Assembly: GCA_023390655.1 (NCBI GenBank)
Contig: JAEWCL010000019.1
Coordinates: 181,640-245,639 of the forward strand
Origin: Bacillota bacterium
Lineage (GTDB): Bacteria > Bacillota > Clostridia > Christensenellales > CAG-138
Direction: 5' to 3'
DNA length: 64,000 nt
Shown here: piece by piece, positions 25,694-33,119 of the stretch
Layout of the letters: every line of letters begins with the position of its first letter
Position numbering within the stretch: position 1 is the stretch's first letter
Notes under the pieces: model-generated
Database searches by the model: none
The model's input: the letters and a program-made list of their open reading frames with translations, nothing else
Told to the model about the DNA's origin: nothing
Made by a program: the position numbers and the translations under genes

Positions 25694-25772
25694 ATAAACC
25701 TCGGTTTTGTTTTTGCCCAAATCCACCGGCACGTGTGCATCGGACGGGCCACGCCTTTTATCATAACACAGT

Positions 25773-25800
25773 TTACATGTGCTGCGGGAGATGCATGTAA
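25773..25800. promoter_or_regulatory. Inverted repeat in the apbE upstream region
   Basis: TTACATG (25773-25779) and CATGTAA (25794-25800), exact arms 14 bases apart, lie just upstream of the minus-strand -10-like TATGAT (25765-25760). The -35 there is poor, so the repeat may bind an activator or repressor. Confidence 0.45.
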
Positions 25801-25815
25801 TAAAATTAACAAACC

Positions 25816-25847
25816 CCAAAAAACAGGGCGGCAAAGGCCGCCCTGTA
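25816..25847 (-). terminator. Terminator of the hemerythrin-cheX transcript
   Basis: Minus-strand hairpin CAGGGCGGC / GCCGCCCTG followed by TTTTTTGGGG, just after the cheX stop codon. Confidence 0.85.
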
Positions 25848-25875
25848 CGCACTCGGTCTGTCAAAAGGCAATGCG

Positions 25876-26331
25876 CTACTGCGCGGGGTTGAGCATGATG
25901 TCCAGGCAGACGTTGCCAACCGAGGTGATAATGCATGAGACCGTATCCAGCGCATATTCCTCCGTCAGGATATCCCCGGTCACAAGCTTTGGCGGCAGGA
26001 TATCGCAGGCGAGGTTTTCGCCTGTCAGCAGCGTCATGACGTTGCCGCTGATAATGTTGGCGATTTCGCTGATGGCGGAGGTGACAAACTCATCCACCTC
26101 AGAAATTTCCATGCCGCTCATGATGTTGACCATGTTGAGGCAGGTTTCATAGGGGAAGCTGTAGACGACCTGGCCGTTGAGGTCGCCCTTGACGCCGATG
26201 GAAACCTCAATGGTGTCGGGATTCGCGGATCTCTTTACGGCCGGCTCGTCATGGACGTCATTGAGATCCAGCATCAGCTCGAATACGTGCTGCGTTGCCT
26301 GCAGAAACGGCCGGAACAGCGCCTCAGACAT
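25876..26331 (-). CDS. cheX: CheX-like chemotaxis phosphatase
   Basis: This 151-residue single-domain protein has the CheC/CheX/FliY fold pattern. The conserved phosphatase helix is present as EVDEFVTSAISEIANIISGN near residues 80-99: the E-x2-N signature of CheX (Glu, then Asn of IANIISGN) is there. CheX dephosphorylates CheY-P; related proteins also act on other receiver domains. The ATG at 26331 has GAGGGGG upstream and overlaps the end of the hemerythrin gene by eight bases, giving a coupled pair. No CheY gene is nearby, so the partner must be elsewhere. Confidence 0.85.
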   Translation of the reverse strand: MSEALFRPFLQATQHVFELMLDLNDVHDEPAVKRSANPDTIEVSIGVKGDLNGQVVYSFPYETCLNMVNIMSGMEISEVDEFVTSAISEIANIISGNVMTLLTGENLACDILPPKLVTGDILTEEYALDTVSCIITSVGNVCLDIMLNPAQ

Positions 26332-26749
26332 GCGAAGACACCCCCTCGCTTTTGGCAAATGCGCAGATCTGCTGGTCTTCGGCTGCCACATGGTTGATGA
26401 GCCAGGCAAGAAGCTTCCCGCCGAATTGCTGCATCAGGCGCTCGTCGTAGCCCTGCTGCTCATACTGCGTTGCCACTTCCACCACATACGCCACCATTCC
26501 CGCATGGATGGCTTTGTGTTCCGCAAGGCCCGGGTAGCCGATTTTTTGCTGGTACTCCTCTTCATCCTGAAAATGGGTGACGACATACGCTTTCATGAAC
26601 TCCAGGGTTTCATTCACTTTTCCCACCTTCTCCTCCCACGAGACAGGTGAGCGCAGCGTCTGCATGAACGCATCCACACGCCGGAACAGCTCTTTGTGCT
26701 GTTCGTCGATCAGGGGTACGCCCAACTCGTACTTGTCCTTCCAGAGCAT
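26324..26749 (-). CDS. Bacteriohemerythrin
   Basis: This 141-residue protein has all seven iron ligands of the hemerythrin diiron site in family spacing: H18 (IDEQHKELF), H59 and E63 (HFQDE), H78 and H82 (EHKAIH), H120 and D125 (HVAAED). It binds oxygen reversibly and in anaerobes serves in oxygen sensing or delivery. The ATG at 26749 follows AAAGGAT; the frame is open another 67 codons upstream, but that stretch is the structured leader. It overlaps cheX, which suggests an oxygen-linked taxis or protection role. Confidence 0.93.
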   Translation of the reverse strand: MLWKDKYELGVPLIDEQHKELFRRVDAFMQTLRSPVSWEEKVGKVNETLEFMKAYVVTHFQDEEEYQQKIGYPGLAEHKAIHAGMVAYVVEVATQYEQQGYDERLMQQFGGKLLAWLINHVAAEDQQICAFAKSEGVSSHV

Positions 26750-26864
26750 GCAGTATCCTTTCCGCACAAAATGTGCAATTGTTTTTGAAAGAAACAGTAT
26801 TACTCTATTCGGTAAAAAAGCGGAAGGCATGAGCGATGGAATTGCAGAATTTTTATATAAAGAG

Positions 26865-27040
26865 AGCGGGGACATTGCGTCCCCGCTCCTGCTGTCTCCC
26901 GGATGATCCACGGCCCGAAGCGGCTTTGGCCCCTTCAGACACGCCTTCACGCCCGTTATGACGGTGAAGGTCGTCCCGGTACTATGTAAGCACTGTTCTT
27001 ACCTCGCCATTAGTATGCCTTCGCTTTTAAAAATAATACG
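26865..27040 (-). promoter_or_regulatory. Hairpin-rich leader upstream of the hemerythrin gene
   Basis: On the minus strand this stretch folds into successive hairpins: GTAAG/CTTAC (about 27002-26986), CCTTCA/TGAAGG with inner CG pairs (about 26970-26944), TGTCT/AGACA around a GGCC-rich stem (about 26941-26891), and finally AGCGGGGAC/GTCCCCGCT (26887-26865) with a weak CTCTTTAT tail. I could not assign a riboswitch class. It may be an attenuated leader. Confidence 0.4.
26979..27018. repeat. Direct repeat, copy 1
   Basis: Shares the ordered blocks GTACT, GTAA-GCAC, CTTACC and TAGTATG with 27331-27372. The two copies lie about 350 bases apart in the same gene-free region. Confidence 0.45.
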
Positions 27041-27107
27041 CACGCGAAAATAAAAAATCAGTGGCAAAGGCGGCAACCGAAAGAAGGTGGCGCAGGAGGC
27101 TTCCATT

Positions 27108-27222
27108 CGCCGCCAGCGGCAGGTGCGGTGGCGCGGTAAGCCTTGCGGGAAGTACCGACCGCGAGGTACGAGCAGGTACTTCCTGCAATCTTCAAAAAAG
27201 TACTGCAGGCACTTTTTTCACA
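27108..27222. repeat. Dispersed structured intergenic repeat, copy A
   Basis: Shares with copy B (39762-39895) the blocks CGCCG-CAGCG-CAGG-GCGGTGGCG near the start, TACCG-CCGCG in the middle and CAGGTACTTCCTG-AATC near the end (27173-27190). It finishes with the hairpin AAAAAAGT / ACTTTTTT (27194-27201 and 27211-27218). A second hairpin, GGCGGGAAC-GAAA-GTTCCCGCC, follows at 27230-27251. No protein-coding character. Confidence 0.65.
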
Positions 27223-27330
27223 AAGCAAAGGCGGGAACGAAAGTTCCCGCCGCCGCTGTCGCCCGGACTGAATACCGCTCGATTGTATTCGAGTTTTCTC
27301 CTGCCCTTGTTGGCATTGGAGGTTGCTTGT

Positions 27331-27372
27331 GTACTGTAAAGCACGCTTACCACCTCTTGCAAATAGTATGTC
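27331..27372. repeat. Direct repeat, copy 2
   Basis: Second copy of the GTACT / GTAA-GCAC / CTTACC / TAGTATG pattern also found at 26979-27018. Confidence 0.45.
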
Positions 27373-27384
27373 CGTGAAATGTGG

Positions 27385-27413
27385 GAATACATCAGGGAAT
27401 TTTGGCCAAAATA
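27385..27413 (+). promoter_or_regulatory. Candidate forespore (sigma-F-like) promoter for the M23 gene
   Basis: GAATA (27385-27389), 14 bases, GGCCAAAATA (27404-27413). This resembles the sigma-F pattern (GYWTA, then GGnnAnA), with one -35 mismatch, as expected for a spoIIQ-type gene. The leader would be about 120 bases. Confidence 0.35.
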
Positions 27414-27540
27414 GAGTCCGGATACAGGAAGTCTTTCAAATACGAAATAACTTTTGGATGTTATAACCTTTTTTGTATTGGATACACTCAAAATACGCAA
27501 CCTTTTGGGTTGATGCAACGTTATAAAGGAGGAACCCATT

Positions 27541-28278
27541 ATGGAACATAAGGGAACACGCGCAGGTGCGTTCAAGGAACATGCGTCGGCGTTTCTCAAA
27601 AAACAGGGGTTTTATGTGGTGATGGGCCTATGCGTCCTGTGTATCGGTATTGCGGCGGCGGTAGCGCTGCTGCCGGACCAGCAGGCGCAGAATGCGGAAC
27701 CCACGCCGCCCATTTCGCAGGATGTCGGAGGAAGCAAGGACGAACGCCTCAATGAGGCGCTACGGCCTACACCCGCGCCTACCGCAACTCCTGCAGCAAC
27801 CCCTGTTGCGCCTTCCCCGACGCCTGCCGCAAGCACTACCCCCAGACCCAAGCGCCAGGCGGAAAGCAAGGCAGCACCTCCTGTAGAAGGCGAGATCATT
27901 TGGGGATACGCTGTGGATACGCTGCTGTACTCCGAAACGCTCGAACTCTGGACTACGCATGACGGGGTGGATATCAAGGCCCGCCTGGGCACGGATGTGA
28001 TTGCCATCAAGGGCGGAACCGTGGAGCGGGTGTATGAGGACAAAGCGCTGGGTGTGACGGTGACCGTCGCGCATGAAAACGGGCTCACAAGCGTTTACGC
28101 CAATCTTGCAAAGCCTGCCGCCGTAAAGGAAGGGCAGCTTGTGAGCGCAGGCGACGCATTGGGCAAGGTCGGGGATACCGCGGTAAGCGAATGCGCCATG
28201 GATCCGCACCTGCACTTTGCGCTCTATCAGGAAGGTAAAGCGGTTGATCCTTCAAAATATGTGCTTCTGGGCGACTGA
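27541..28278 (+). CDS. SpoIIQ-like M23 (LytM) peptidase
   Basis: This 245-residue protein has one N-terminal membrane helix (about 23-42: GFYVVMGLCVLCIGIAAAVA), a Pro/Thr/Ala linker to about 115, and a C-terminal LytM domain. Zinc-site motifs are intact: HDGVD near 140 and HLHF near 227. The single-pass anchor plus LytM layout, and the opening WGYAVDTLLYSETLELW before the motif, match SpoIIQ, the forespore partner of SpoIIIAH. In Clostridia SpoIIQ often keeps the catalytic residues, unlike Bacillus. AAAGGAGG precedes the ATG. Another M23 cell-wall hydrolase is the alternative; the sporulation-like promoter supports SpoIIQ only weakly. Confidence 0.8.
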   Translation: MEHKGTRAGAFKEHASAFLKKQGFYVVMGLCVLCIGIAAAVALLPDQQAQNAEPTPPISQDVGGSKDERLNEALRPTPAPTATPAATPVAPSPTPAASTTPRPKRQAESKAAPPVEGEIIWGYAVDTLLYSETLELWTTHDGVDIKARLGTDVIAIKGGTVERVYEDKALGVTVTVAHENGLTSVYANLAKPAAVKEGQLVSAGDALGKVGDTAVSECAMDPHLHFALYQEGKAVDPSKYVLLGD

Positions 28279-28331
28279 TGTTGAAAGCAGGGGCGGATAT
28301 TTGAAGATTGTATGAACTTTCCTGATTGCGG

Positions 28332-28360
28332 TTCCTTTCTGCGGCGCAGGAGGGTATAAT
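28332..28360 (+). promoter_or_regulatory. Candidate promoter of the SH3-repeat protein gene
   Basis: TTCCTT (weak -35, 28332-28337), 17 bases, exact TATAAT (28355-28360). Confidence 0.5.
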
Positions 28361-28460
28361 TTTAACAAACAAGCCCGCTTCCAATAAATGAAATATTTTA
28401 CAGGAATGATGCCGCAGAATGGGGGAAAAGGATATGAAAAGCAATAAAGGAGGGATCCAT

Positions 28461-30080
28461 ATGAAAAACAGATTATCACGCCGCACAATTGCGGCCGCAT
28501 TGGTGATGCTCATGATGCTGGCCGTAGCCATTCCCGCAATGGCGGCCTCCCAGGTGATTGCCACTACCACGGTCAATGTGCGCAAAGAAGCGCGCTTGGG
28601 CAGCACAGTCATCGGGACACTTTACAAGGATCAGGTTGCCACAAAGCTCGGTACTTCCGGCAACTGGACGAAGATCGATTACAACGGTACCGTCGGTTAT
28701 GTCAACACACCGTATGTGAAGGCCTATGGCGGCAATGACGGCGTTGTGACCATCGACGGCAATACCGCCTATGCCACCGCAGCGGTCAACGTCCGCTCCG
28801 GCCCCGGCACCAGCTTTGCAAAGCTTGGCGAACTCAGGAAGGGTGACGCCGTGACACTCGTCGGCTCCACCGGCACCTGGTCCATCATCAAATGGGGTAC
28901 GGGCACCGCGTATGTGAGTTCCGGCTACCTCTCCAACAGCGGCACGGGCGGCGGTTCTTCCACCACCGGCACCACCATGGTGGCGACGACGAATGTGAAC
29001 GTCCGCTCCGGGCCCGGTACCAAGTATTCCATCCTCGGGTATCTCGTAAAGGGTGAAACCGTAAAGAAGACCGGTATCTCCGGCAACTGGACACAGGTTG
29101 TCTACAAGAACCAGACCGCCTATGTATCGAGCACCTACCTTTCCACCTATACCGGCGGCAGCACGGGCGGTGGCGGTTCTTCTTCCAACTCCCTGCTGTA
29201 TGCGCTCAGGGCGACGGCTGTCCGTTCCGGCCCCAGCACGGCGTACCGCGCGATCGGCTACCTCGATGCGGGCGACAGTATCACCTACCTTGGCGCCTAT
29301 AGCGGCAGCTGGTATCAGGTGCAGCTTGGCGTAAACGTCGGCTATGTTTATGCGCCGGACATGTATGCGTACGGCACCGGTTCCGGTTCAAGTGCCGGCG
29401 GCACGGTATACGCGACATCCACCACGCCCGTCTATTCCAGCACATCCACCGGCGCATACCTCTTGGGGTATCTGTACCAGGGCGAGAGCGCTTCGCGCAC
29501 CGGTACCGTTGGCAGCACCTGGACGAAGATCAACTTCAACGGCACAGCCGGTTATGTGCTGACCAGCCAGGTCATCGTATCCTCCGGCGGCTCGAATACG
29601 GCCGGCTTCACCACGCTTAACCGGTGGATGTATGCGCCCAACAACTACACCTATTGCTACTCCATTCCCTCGGAACTGAGCGCATACCGCACCGGATATC
29701 TGAGCGCGGGCGAGCAGGTGTGGGCGGTTGCCACCAACGGCACATGGGTTCAGGTACTGATCAACGGCACCGTCATGTATGTGCCTGCAGCGAAGCTTGC
29801 ATACTATTCCGGCAACACCGGCACAGGCGGGAGCGCCGTTGTCGGCTCCACCGTGTATCCGCAGAAGTACGCGGGCGCTCCCACATATTCCAATGTCTCA
29901 AAAACGGTTTATAGGTTCACCGAAAAGGGTGAACTGACTGACCGCGTAGCCCGGGGCACGGCGCTTACCGTACTGTTCCAGCTAAACGAATTCTACAACG
30001 TCTCCTGGCGTGATGCGGATGGCGATTATCACACCGCCTATGTGGAGATAGACCGCGTTGCCTCCAATTATCCCTACTAA
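28461..30080 (+). CDS. Secreted protein with about six bacterial SH3 repeats
   Basis: This 539-residue protein has a signal peptide (KNRLSRR, hydrophobic core, cut near AMAA, residue 29) and then tandem SH3_3-type domains of roughly 60 residues. The typical NVRSGPGT and GYV motifs recur: TTVNVRKEARLGS, AAVNVRSGPGTSF, TNVNVRSGPGTKYS, ATAVRSGPSTAY, followed by two more divergent copies. Gly/Ser linkers separate them. The last 75 residues are a separate unassigned domain. No hydrolase domain is attached, so it probably binds peptidoglycan. The ATG at 28461 is chosen for the AAAGGAGGG site; an in-frame ATG at 28434 lies upstream. Confidence 0.88.
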   Translation: MKNRLSRRTIAAALVMLMMLAVAIPAMAASQVIATTTVNVRKEARLGSTVIGTLYKDQVATKLGTSGNWTKIDYNGTVGYVNTPYVKAYGGNDGVVTIDGNTAYATAAVNVRSGPGTSFAKLGELRKGDAVTLVGSTGTWSIIKWGTGTAYVSSGYLSNSGTGGGSSTTGTTMVATTNVNVRSGPGTKYSILGYLVKGETVKKTGISGNWTQVVYKNQTAYVSSTYLSTYTGGSTGGGGSSSNSLLYALRATAVRSGPSTAYRAIGYLDAGDSITYLGAYSGSWYQVQLGVNVGYVYAPDMYAYGTGSGSSAGGTVYATSTTPVYSSTSTGAYLLGYLYQGESASRTGTVGSTWTKINFNGTAGYVLTSQVIVSSGGSNTAGFTTLNRWMYAPNNYTYCYSIPSELSAYRTGYLSAGEQVWAVATNGTWVQVLINGTVMYVPAAKLAYYSGNTGTGGSAVVGSTVYPQKYAGAPTYSNVSKTVYRFTEKGELTDRVARGTALTVLFQLNEFYNVSWRDADGDYHTAYVEIDRVASNYPY

Positions 30081-30095
30081 CCGTTCTTAGCGATG

Positions 30096-30128
30096 AAAGC
30101 GTCCCGCGTTTTTCACGGGACGCTTTTT
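30096..30128 (+). terminator. Terminator after the SH3-repeat gene
   Basis: Hairpin AAAGCGTCCCG / CGGGACGCTTTTT. Confidence 0.9.
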
Positions 30129-30154
30129 CATGCAAGCGACACGCATAAAAACCC

Positions 30155-30183
30155 TTGTAAAACCCCTGCGCCGGGCATATGAT
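30155..30183 (+). promoter_or_regulatory. Promoter of uppP
   Basis: TTGTAA (30155-30160), 17 bases, TATGAT (30178-30183). Confidence 0.65.
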
Positions 30184-30236
30184 AGGCTAAGCGGAAAACA
30201 CGGGATGTATAAAAACCGACGGGAGGACTTGCTGTT

Positions 30237-31031
30237 ATGACAATCTGGATCGCGCTGCTGCTGGGCCTTGCACAAGGGCTTACAGAGTTTCTGCCGATCT
30301 CAAGCTCCGGGCATCTGGTGCTGCTAAACAATCTTTTTGGTATTCAGGAAGGCACGCTGTTTTTTACCATCATGCTGCATGTCGGTACGCTGATTGCCGT
30401 GGTTGCGGTCTACTATAAGGACCTGTGGGATATGATCCGCCACCCATTCCAGAAAAAGACGGGCATGCTGCTGCTAGCGCTTATTCCGACAGTGCTTGCC
30501 GCCCTGTTCTTAAACGACTTTATTGAAGAAGCCTTTGGCGGGAAATACCTTGGCTTTGAGTTCCTGTTGACAGCGCTGATCCTGTGGTTTGCACAGCGCG
30601 CAAAGACCGGGCATAAAACCATCGGCAAAATGCGTCCGGGCGATGCGCTGCTCATCGGCGTGATGCAGAGCGTCTCCATACTCCCTGCGGTTTCCCGCAG
30701 CGGGTCCACCATCGCAGGCGCGCTCTATTGCAGAATGGACCGCAAGGAGGCAGCGGATTTTTCCTTCCTGCTTTCCGTCCCTGCGATCCTCGGCTCGCTT
30801 GTGTTTGAGGTGCCCACGCTTCTTAAAAGCGGCGTGGGAGACCTGAATTGGGGAATTGTATTTGCAGGCGTAGCGATGTCGGCGATTGCCGGATACCTCG
30901 CGGTGCGGTTGATGCTGCGCGTAATCAAAAACAGGCAGCTGACACCGTTCATCTATTATGTGACGGTTCTTGGCATCCTGGTTTTATTCGATCAGTTTGT
31001 GACCAACTGGTTTTTCATCCGGCCGTTTTGA
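30237..31031 (+). CDS. uppP: Undecaprenyl-diphosphatase UppP (BacA)
   Basis: This 264-residue polytopic membrane protein has both family signatures: GLTEFLPISSSGHLVL near residues 13-29 (catalytic Glu and Ser/Gly) and LPAVSRSGSTIAGAL near 150 (catalytic Arg). It dephosphorylates undecaprenyl diphosphate on the outer membrane face, recycling the lipid carrier for peptidoglycan synthesis, and gives bacitracin tolerance. Length is typical. It is a single gene with its own promoter and terminator. Confidence 0.96.
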   Translation: MTIWIALLLGLAQGLTEFLPISSSGHLVLLNNLFGIQEGTLFFTIMLHVGTLIAVVAVYYKDLWDMIRHPFQKKTGMLLLALIPTVLAALFLNDFIEEAFGGKYLGFEFLLTALILWFAQRAKTGHKTIGKMRPGDALLIGVMQSVSILPAVSRSGSTIAGALYCRMDRKEAADFSFLLSVPAILGSLVFEVPTLLKSGVGDLNWGIVFAGVAMSAIAGYLAVRLMLRVIKNRQLTPFIYYVTVLGILVLFDQFVTNWFFIRPF

Positions 31032-31050
31032 TATAAGGATAAAAGGGTAC

Positions 31051-31084
31051 GCGCCCTTTCCGATTGGAAAGGGCGCTGTTTTTT
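31051..31084 (+). terminator. Terminator after uppP
   Basis: Hairpin GCGCCCTTTCC / GGAAAGGGCGC followed by TGTTTTTTG. It may also end the convergent collagen-like gene. Confidence 0.9.
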
Positions 31085-31099
31085 GCGCTCTTGCCGGTG

Positions 31100-32614
31100 C
31101 TACGAAAGCTGCAGGATGGCGATGTTGGCCTGTATGTTCGTATCTCCGGTAAAGATATCATTGCCGGTCGTGTTGACCAATGTCAGTACGGCGGGTGTGG
31201 TTGTGACGCTGATCAAATCCGAGCCCGTCAATTGGCCGGACAATATCGGGATAGCGGCAGAGGACAGCGGCACTCCGTCAAGCTCGAGTGAGAAAGTAAT
31301 AAACGTCGCAACCGTCGAGCCGTCCACCGAAATCCACCAGCTGACATAGTAGTTCCCTGACTCCGCAATCGTAATTTCTCCGGTTGCCGCGTTGAGCGTG
31401 AGTGCAGCGCTCTGGTTGTTGATGACCGTATTAAAGGGGATCAGGGCGCCATTTGCAATTACCGCGGCAGATGCATTCTGGTACTGGGCTTGCAGCCCCA
31501 AAAGAAGCGGCGTAGGGCCGATGGGTCCGGTGAACCCTGTAGGACCGGTAGGGCCAATAGGTCCGGTATCGCCAGTAGGGCCGATAGGACCTGTAAATCC
31601 GGTAGGCCCAGTGGGGCCGATATCTCCGGTAGGCCCGGTTGCACCATCCCCGGTAGGTCCGGTAAAGCCGGTGGGACCGGTAGGGCCAATAGGCCCGGTA
31701 TCACCAGTGGGTCCAATAGGGCCTGTAAAGCCAGTGGGACCGGTGGGGCCAGTGTCCCCGGCAGAACCAATGGGTCCGGTATCACCAGTAGGACCAACAG
31801 GCCCGGTTGCCCCAGTAGGGCCGATAGGACCAGTTGCCCCAGTAGGGCCGATAGGACCAGTTGCCCCAGTAGGGCCGATAGGGCCGGTTGCCCCGGTAGG
31901 ACCAACAGGCCCGGTTGCCCCAGTAGGGCCGATAGGACCAGTTGCCCCAGTAGGGCCGATAGGACCAGTTGCCCCAGTAGGACCAACAGGTCCGGTTGCC
32001 CCAGTAGGGCCGATAGGACCAGTTGCCCCAGTAGGGCCGATAGGACCAGTTGCCCCAGTAGGGCCGATAGGACCAGTTGCCCCAGTAGGACCAACAGGTC
32101 CGGTTGCCCCGATAGGACCGATAGGGCCGGTAAAGCCAGTAGGCCCGATGGGGCCGGTATCTCCGGTGGGGCCAACAGGGCCAGTCGGCCCGGTAGGACC
32201 GGCGGGCGGTACAATATCGTCTTCCACGACGACAAGCGTCGTCTTGACCGGGATGCCCGACGCATAATATGCCGTGCCGCCGCTTGCGTTTACCAGGGAA
32301 ACCGTTGCGGGTGCCGCGGCGATATTGACAATGCTTAAGCCCACGACTTCCGTTGTTTTGAGCGGCGAATTTCCTTCCAGGAAATCGCCCTGTGAGGACG
32401 TAACCGCAAATATGGCGTTTGCGGCGCTTACGGATTGCAGGGCCACCCACCAATTGATGGAATAGCGCCCCGCTTCCAGAAACGTGATGATACCGGTTGC
32501 GGAATTATAGGTGACGTTGCCCGCAATATATTGGGTGGTGTCAAACACGACGTTTGCGCCGTTTACAACAGAGCCTGCCGCCTGCCGTTCAATCTGCAAT
32601 GCAATGTTACTCAT
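31100..32614 (-). CDS. Collagen-like protein with BclA-type domains at both ends
   Basis: This 504-residue protein has a central collagen region of about 235 residues made of Gly-x-y triplets (GPTG, GATGPIGPT, GFTGPIGPT units). Before it, residues 1-130, and after it, the last 130 residues, are two similar beta-rich domains with matching phrases: GIITFLEAGRYSINWWVALQ and GEITIAESGNYYVSWWIS, each followed by VSLVNASGG or LTLVNTTGN. They resemble the BclA C-terminal jelly-roll of exosporium filaments. No signal peptide is seen, as for spore-surface proteins made in the mother cell. The ATG at 32614 has AGGAG eight bases upstream; an ATG at 32668 also has a good site, but the sigma-K-like promoter would leave it almost no leader. 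Confidence 0.88.
   Translation of the reverse strand: MSNIALQIERQAAGSVVNGANVVFDTTQYIAGNVTYNSATGIITFLEAGRYSINWWVALQSVSAANAIFAVTSSQGDFLEGNSPLKTTEVVGLSIVNIAAAPATVSLVNASGGTAYYASGIPVKTTLVVVEDDIVPPAGPTGPTGPVGPTGDTGPIGPTGFTGPIGPIGATGPVGPTGATGPIGPTGATGPIGPTGATGPIGPTGATGPVGPTGATGPIGPTGATGPIGPTGATGPVGPTGATGPIGPTGATGPIGPTGATGPIGPTGATGPVGPTGDTGPIGSAGDTGPTGPTGFTGPIGPTGDTGPIGPTGPTGFTGPTGDGATGPTGDIGPTGPTGFTGPIGPTGDTGPIGPTGPTGFTGPIGPTPLLLGLQAQYQNASAAVIANGALIPFNTVINNQSAALTLNAATGEITIAESGNYYVSWWISVDGSTVATFITFSLELDGVPLSSAAIPILSGQLTGSDLISVTTTPAVLTLVNTTGNDIFTGDTNIQANIAILQLS
31510..32210. repeat. Collagen-encoding tandem repeats (27-bp units)
   Basis: The central part (about 31790-32110) is a near-perfect array of 27-base units encoding GATGPIGPT or GATGPVGPT; flanking units are more diverged. 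Copy number is likely to vary between strains and to be misassembled by short reads. Confidence 0.9.
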
Positions 32615-32681
32615 TGTTTTTTCTCCTAGTATATTGAAATAGAGGCTGCTGTACGCCTCCTGAAACATGATGCTTCTCCTT

Positions 32682-32709
32682 TATCATATGAGGCGGATAT
32701 CTTCTTGGT
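32682..32709 (-). promoter_or_regulatory. Sigma-K-like promoter of the collagen-like gene
   Basis: Read on the minus strand, AC (32709-32708), 17 bases, CATATGATA (32690-32682). This matches the mother-cell sigma-K pattern AC-N16/17-CATAnnnTA. It fits late expression of a spore-coat or exosporium protein. Confidence 0.55.
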
Positions 32710-32775
32710 ACGCCAATATATGGGCATTATCCGGATGCGGGCATAAAAATTCAAGAATTCCTTGCAGACAGTGGC

Positions 32776-32804
32776 TTGACAGGCGGGAGGACGCATATTA
32801 TAAT
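32776..32804 (+). promoter_or_regulatory. Consensus promoter of the trp operon
   Basis: TTGACA (32776-32781), 17 bases, TATAAT (32799-32804): both hexamers exact. Transcription would start about 32811, at the T-box leader. Confidence 0.9.
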
Positions 32805-32810
32805 GCATAT

Positions 32811-33057
32811 AATTTCATAGCCAGTAAAACCGTTGAAGCGGGGATAACGGCGAAACGTGCACTTACAGAGAGCCGGGGGGCTGAGAAGCCGGCAGGACGC
32901 AGTTCGTCAAATGGGCCGCTGAGGGCGCAGTGAAAAGGAGAGTTTCCTGAGTATCCTGCGACGTAAGGCACACGTGAGTTGCCGGGAATATGTTGGTATT
33001 CCGTTTAAGTGTGGGAGGCTTTTTGTTTCCCAAAGCAAGGTGGCACCGCGGATTTTT
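32811..33057 (+). promoter_or_regulatory. T-box leader of the trp operon
   Basis: The T-box core AAGGTGGCACCGCGG lies at about 33038-33052, followed by the terminator. Upstream is about 220 bases of structured leader. A TGG triplet at 32912-32914 is a plausible tryptophan specifier codon, although the specifier loop was not modelled. Uncharged tRNA-Trp should stabilise the antiterminator and turn on trpE onward. Confidence 0.9.
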
Positions 33058-33095
33058 GATCCGTCCTTGACCGTTAGGTCTTGGACGGATTTTTT
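33058..33095 (+). terminator. T-box terminator upstream of trpE
   Basis: Hairpin GATCCGTCC / GGACGGAT with extra pairs toward the loop, followed by TTTTTT. It competes with the T-box antiterminator. Confidence 0.88.
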
Positions 33096-33119
33096 ATTGC
33101 AGTTTAAAAGGAGGAGCCT

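Noticed and set aside
26888..26945. c-di-GMP-I riboswitch near the hemerythrin gene
   Set aside because: CAAAGCC-N5-GGGCC matches one short part, but the conserved GGCAAACC and the tetraloop-receptor stem are missing.
31510..32210. CRISPR-like short repeats
   Set aside because: Repeats are contiguous 27-mers with no unique spacers, and they keep the collagen reading frame.
31392..32267. Long plus-strand frame rich in GPV opposite the collagen-like gene
   Set aside because: It is the reverse reading of the Gly-x-y repeats. The minus-strand frame has globular end domains, ribosome sites and a promoter.
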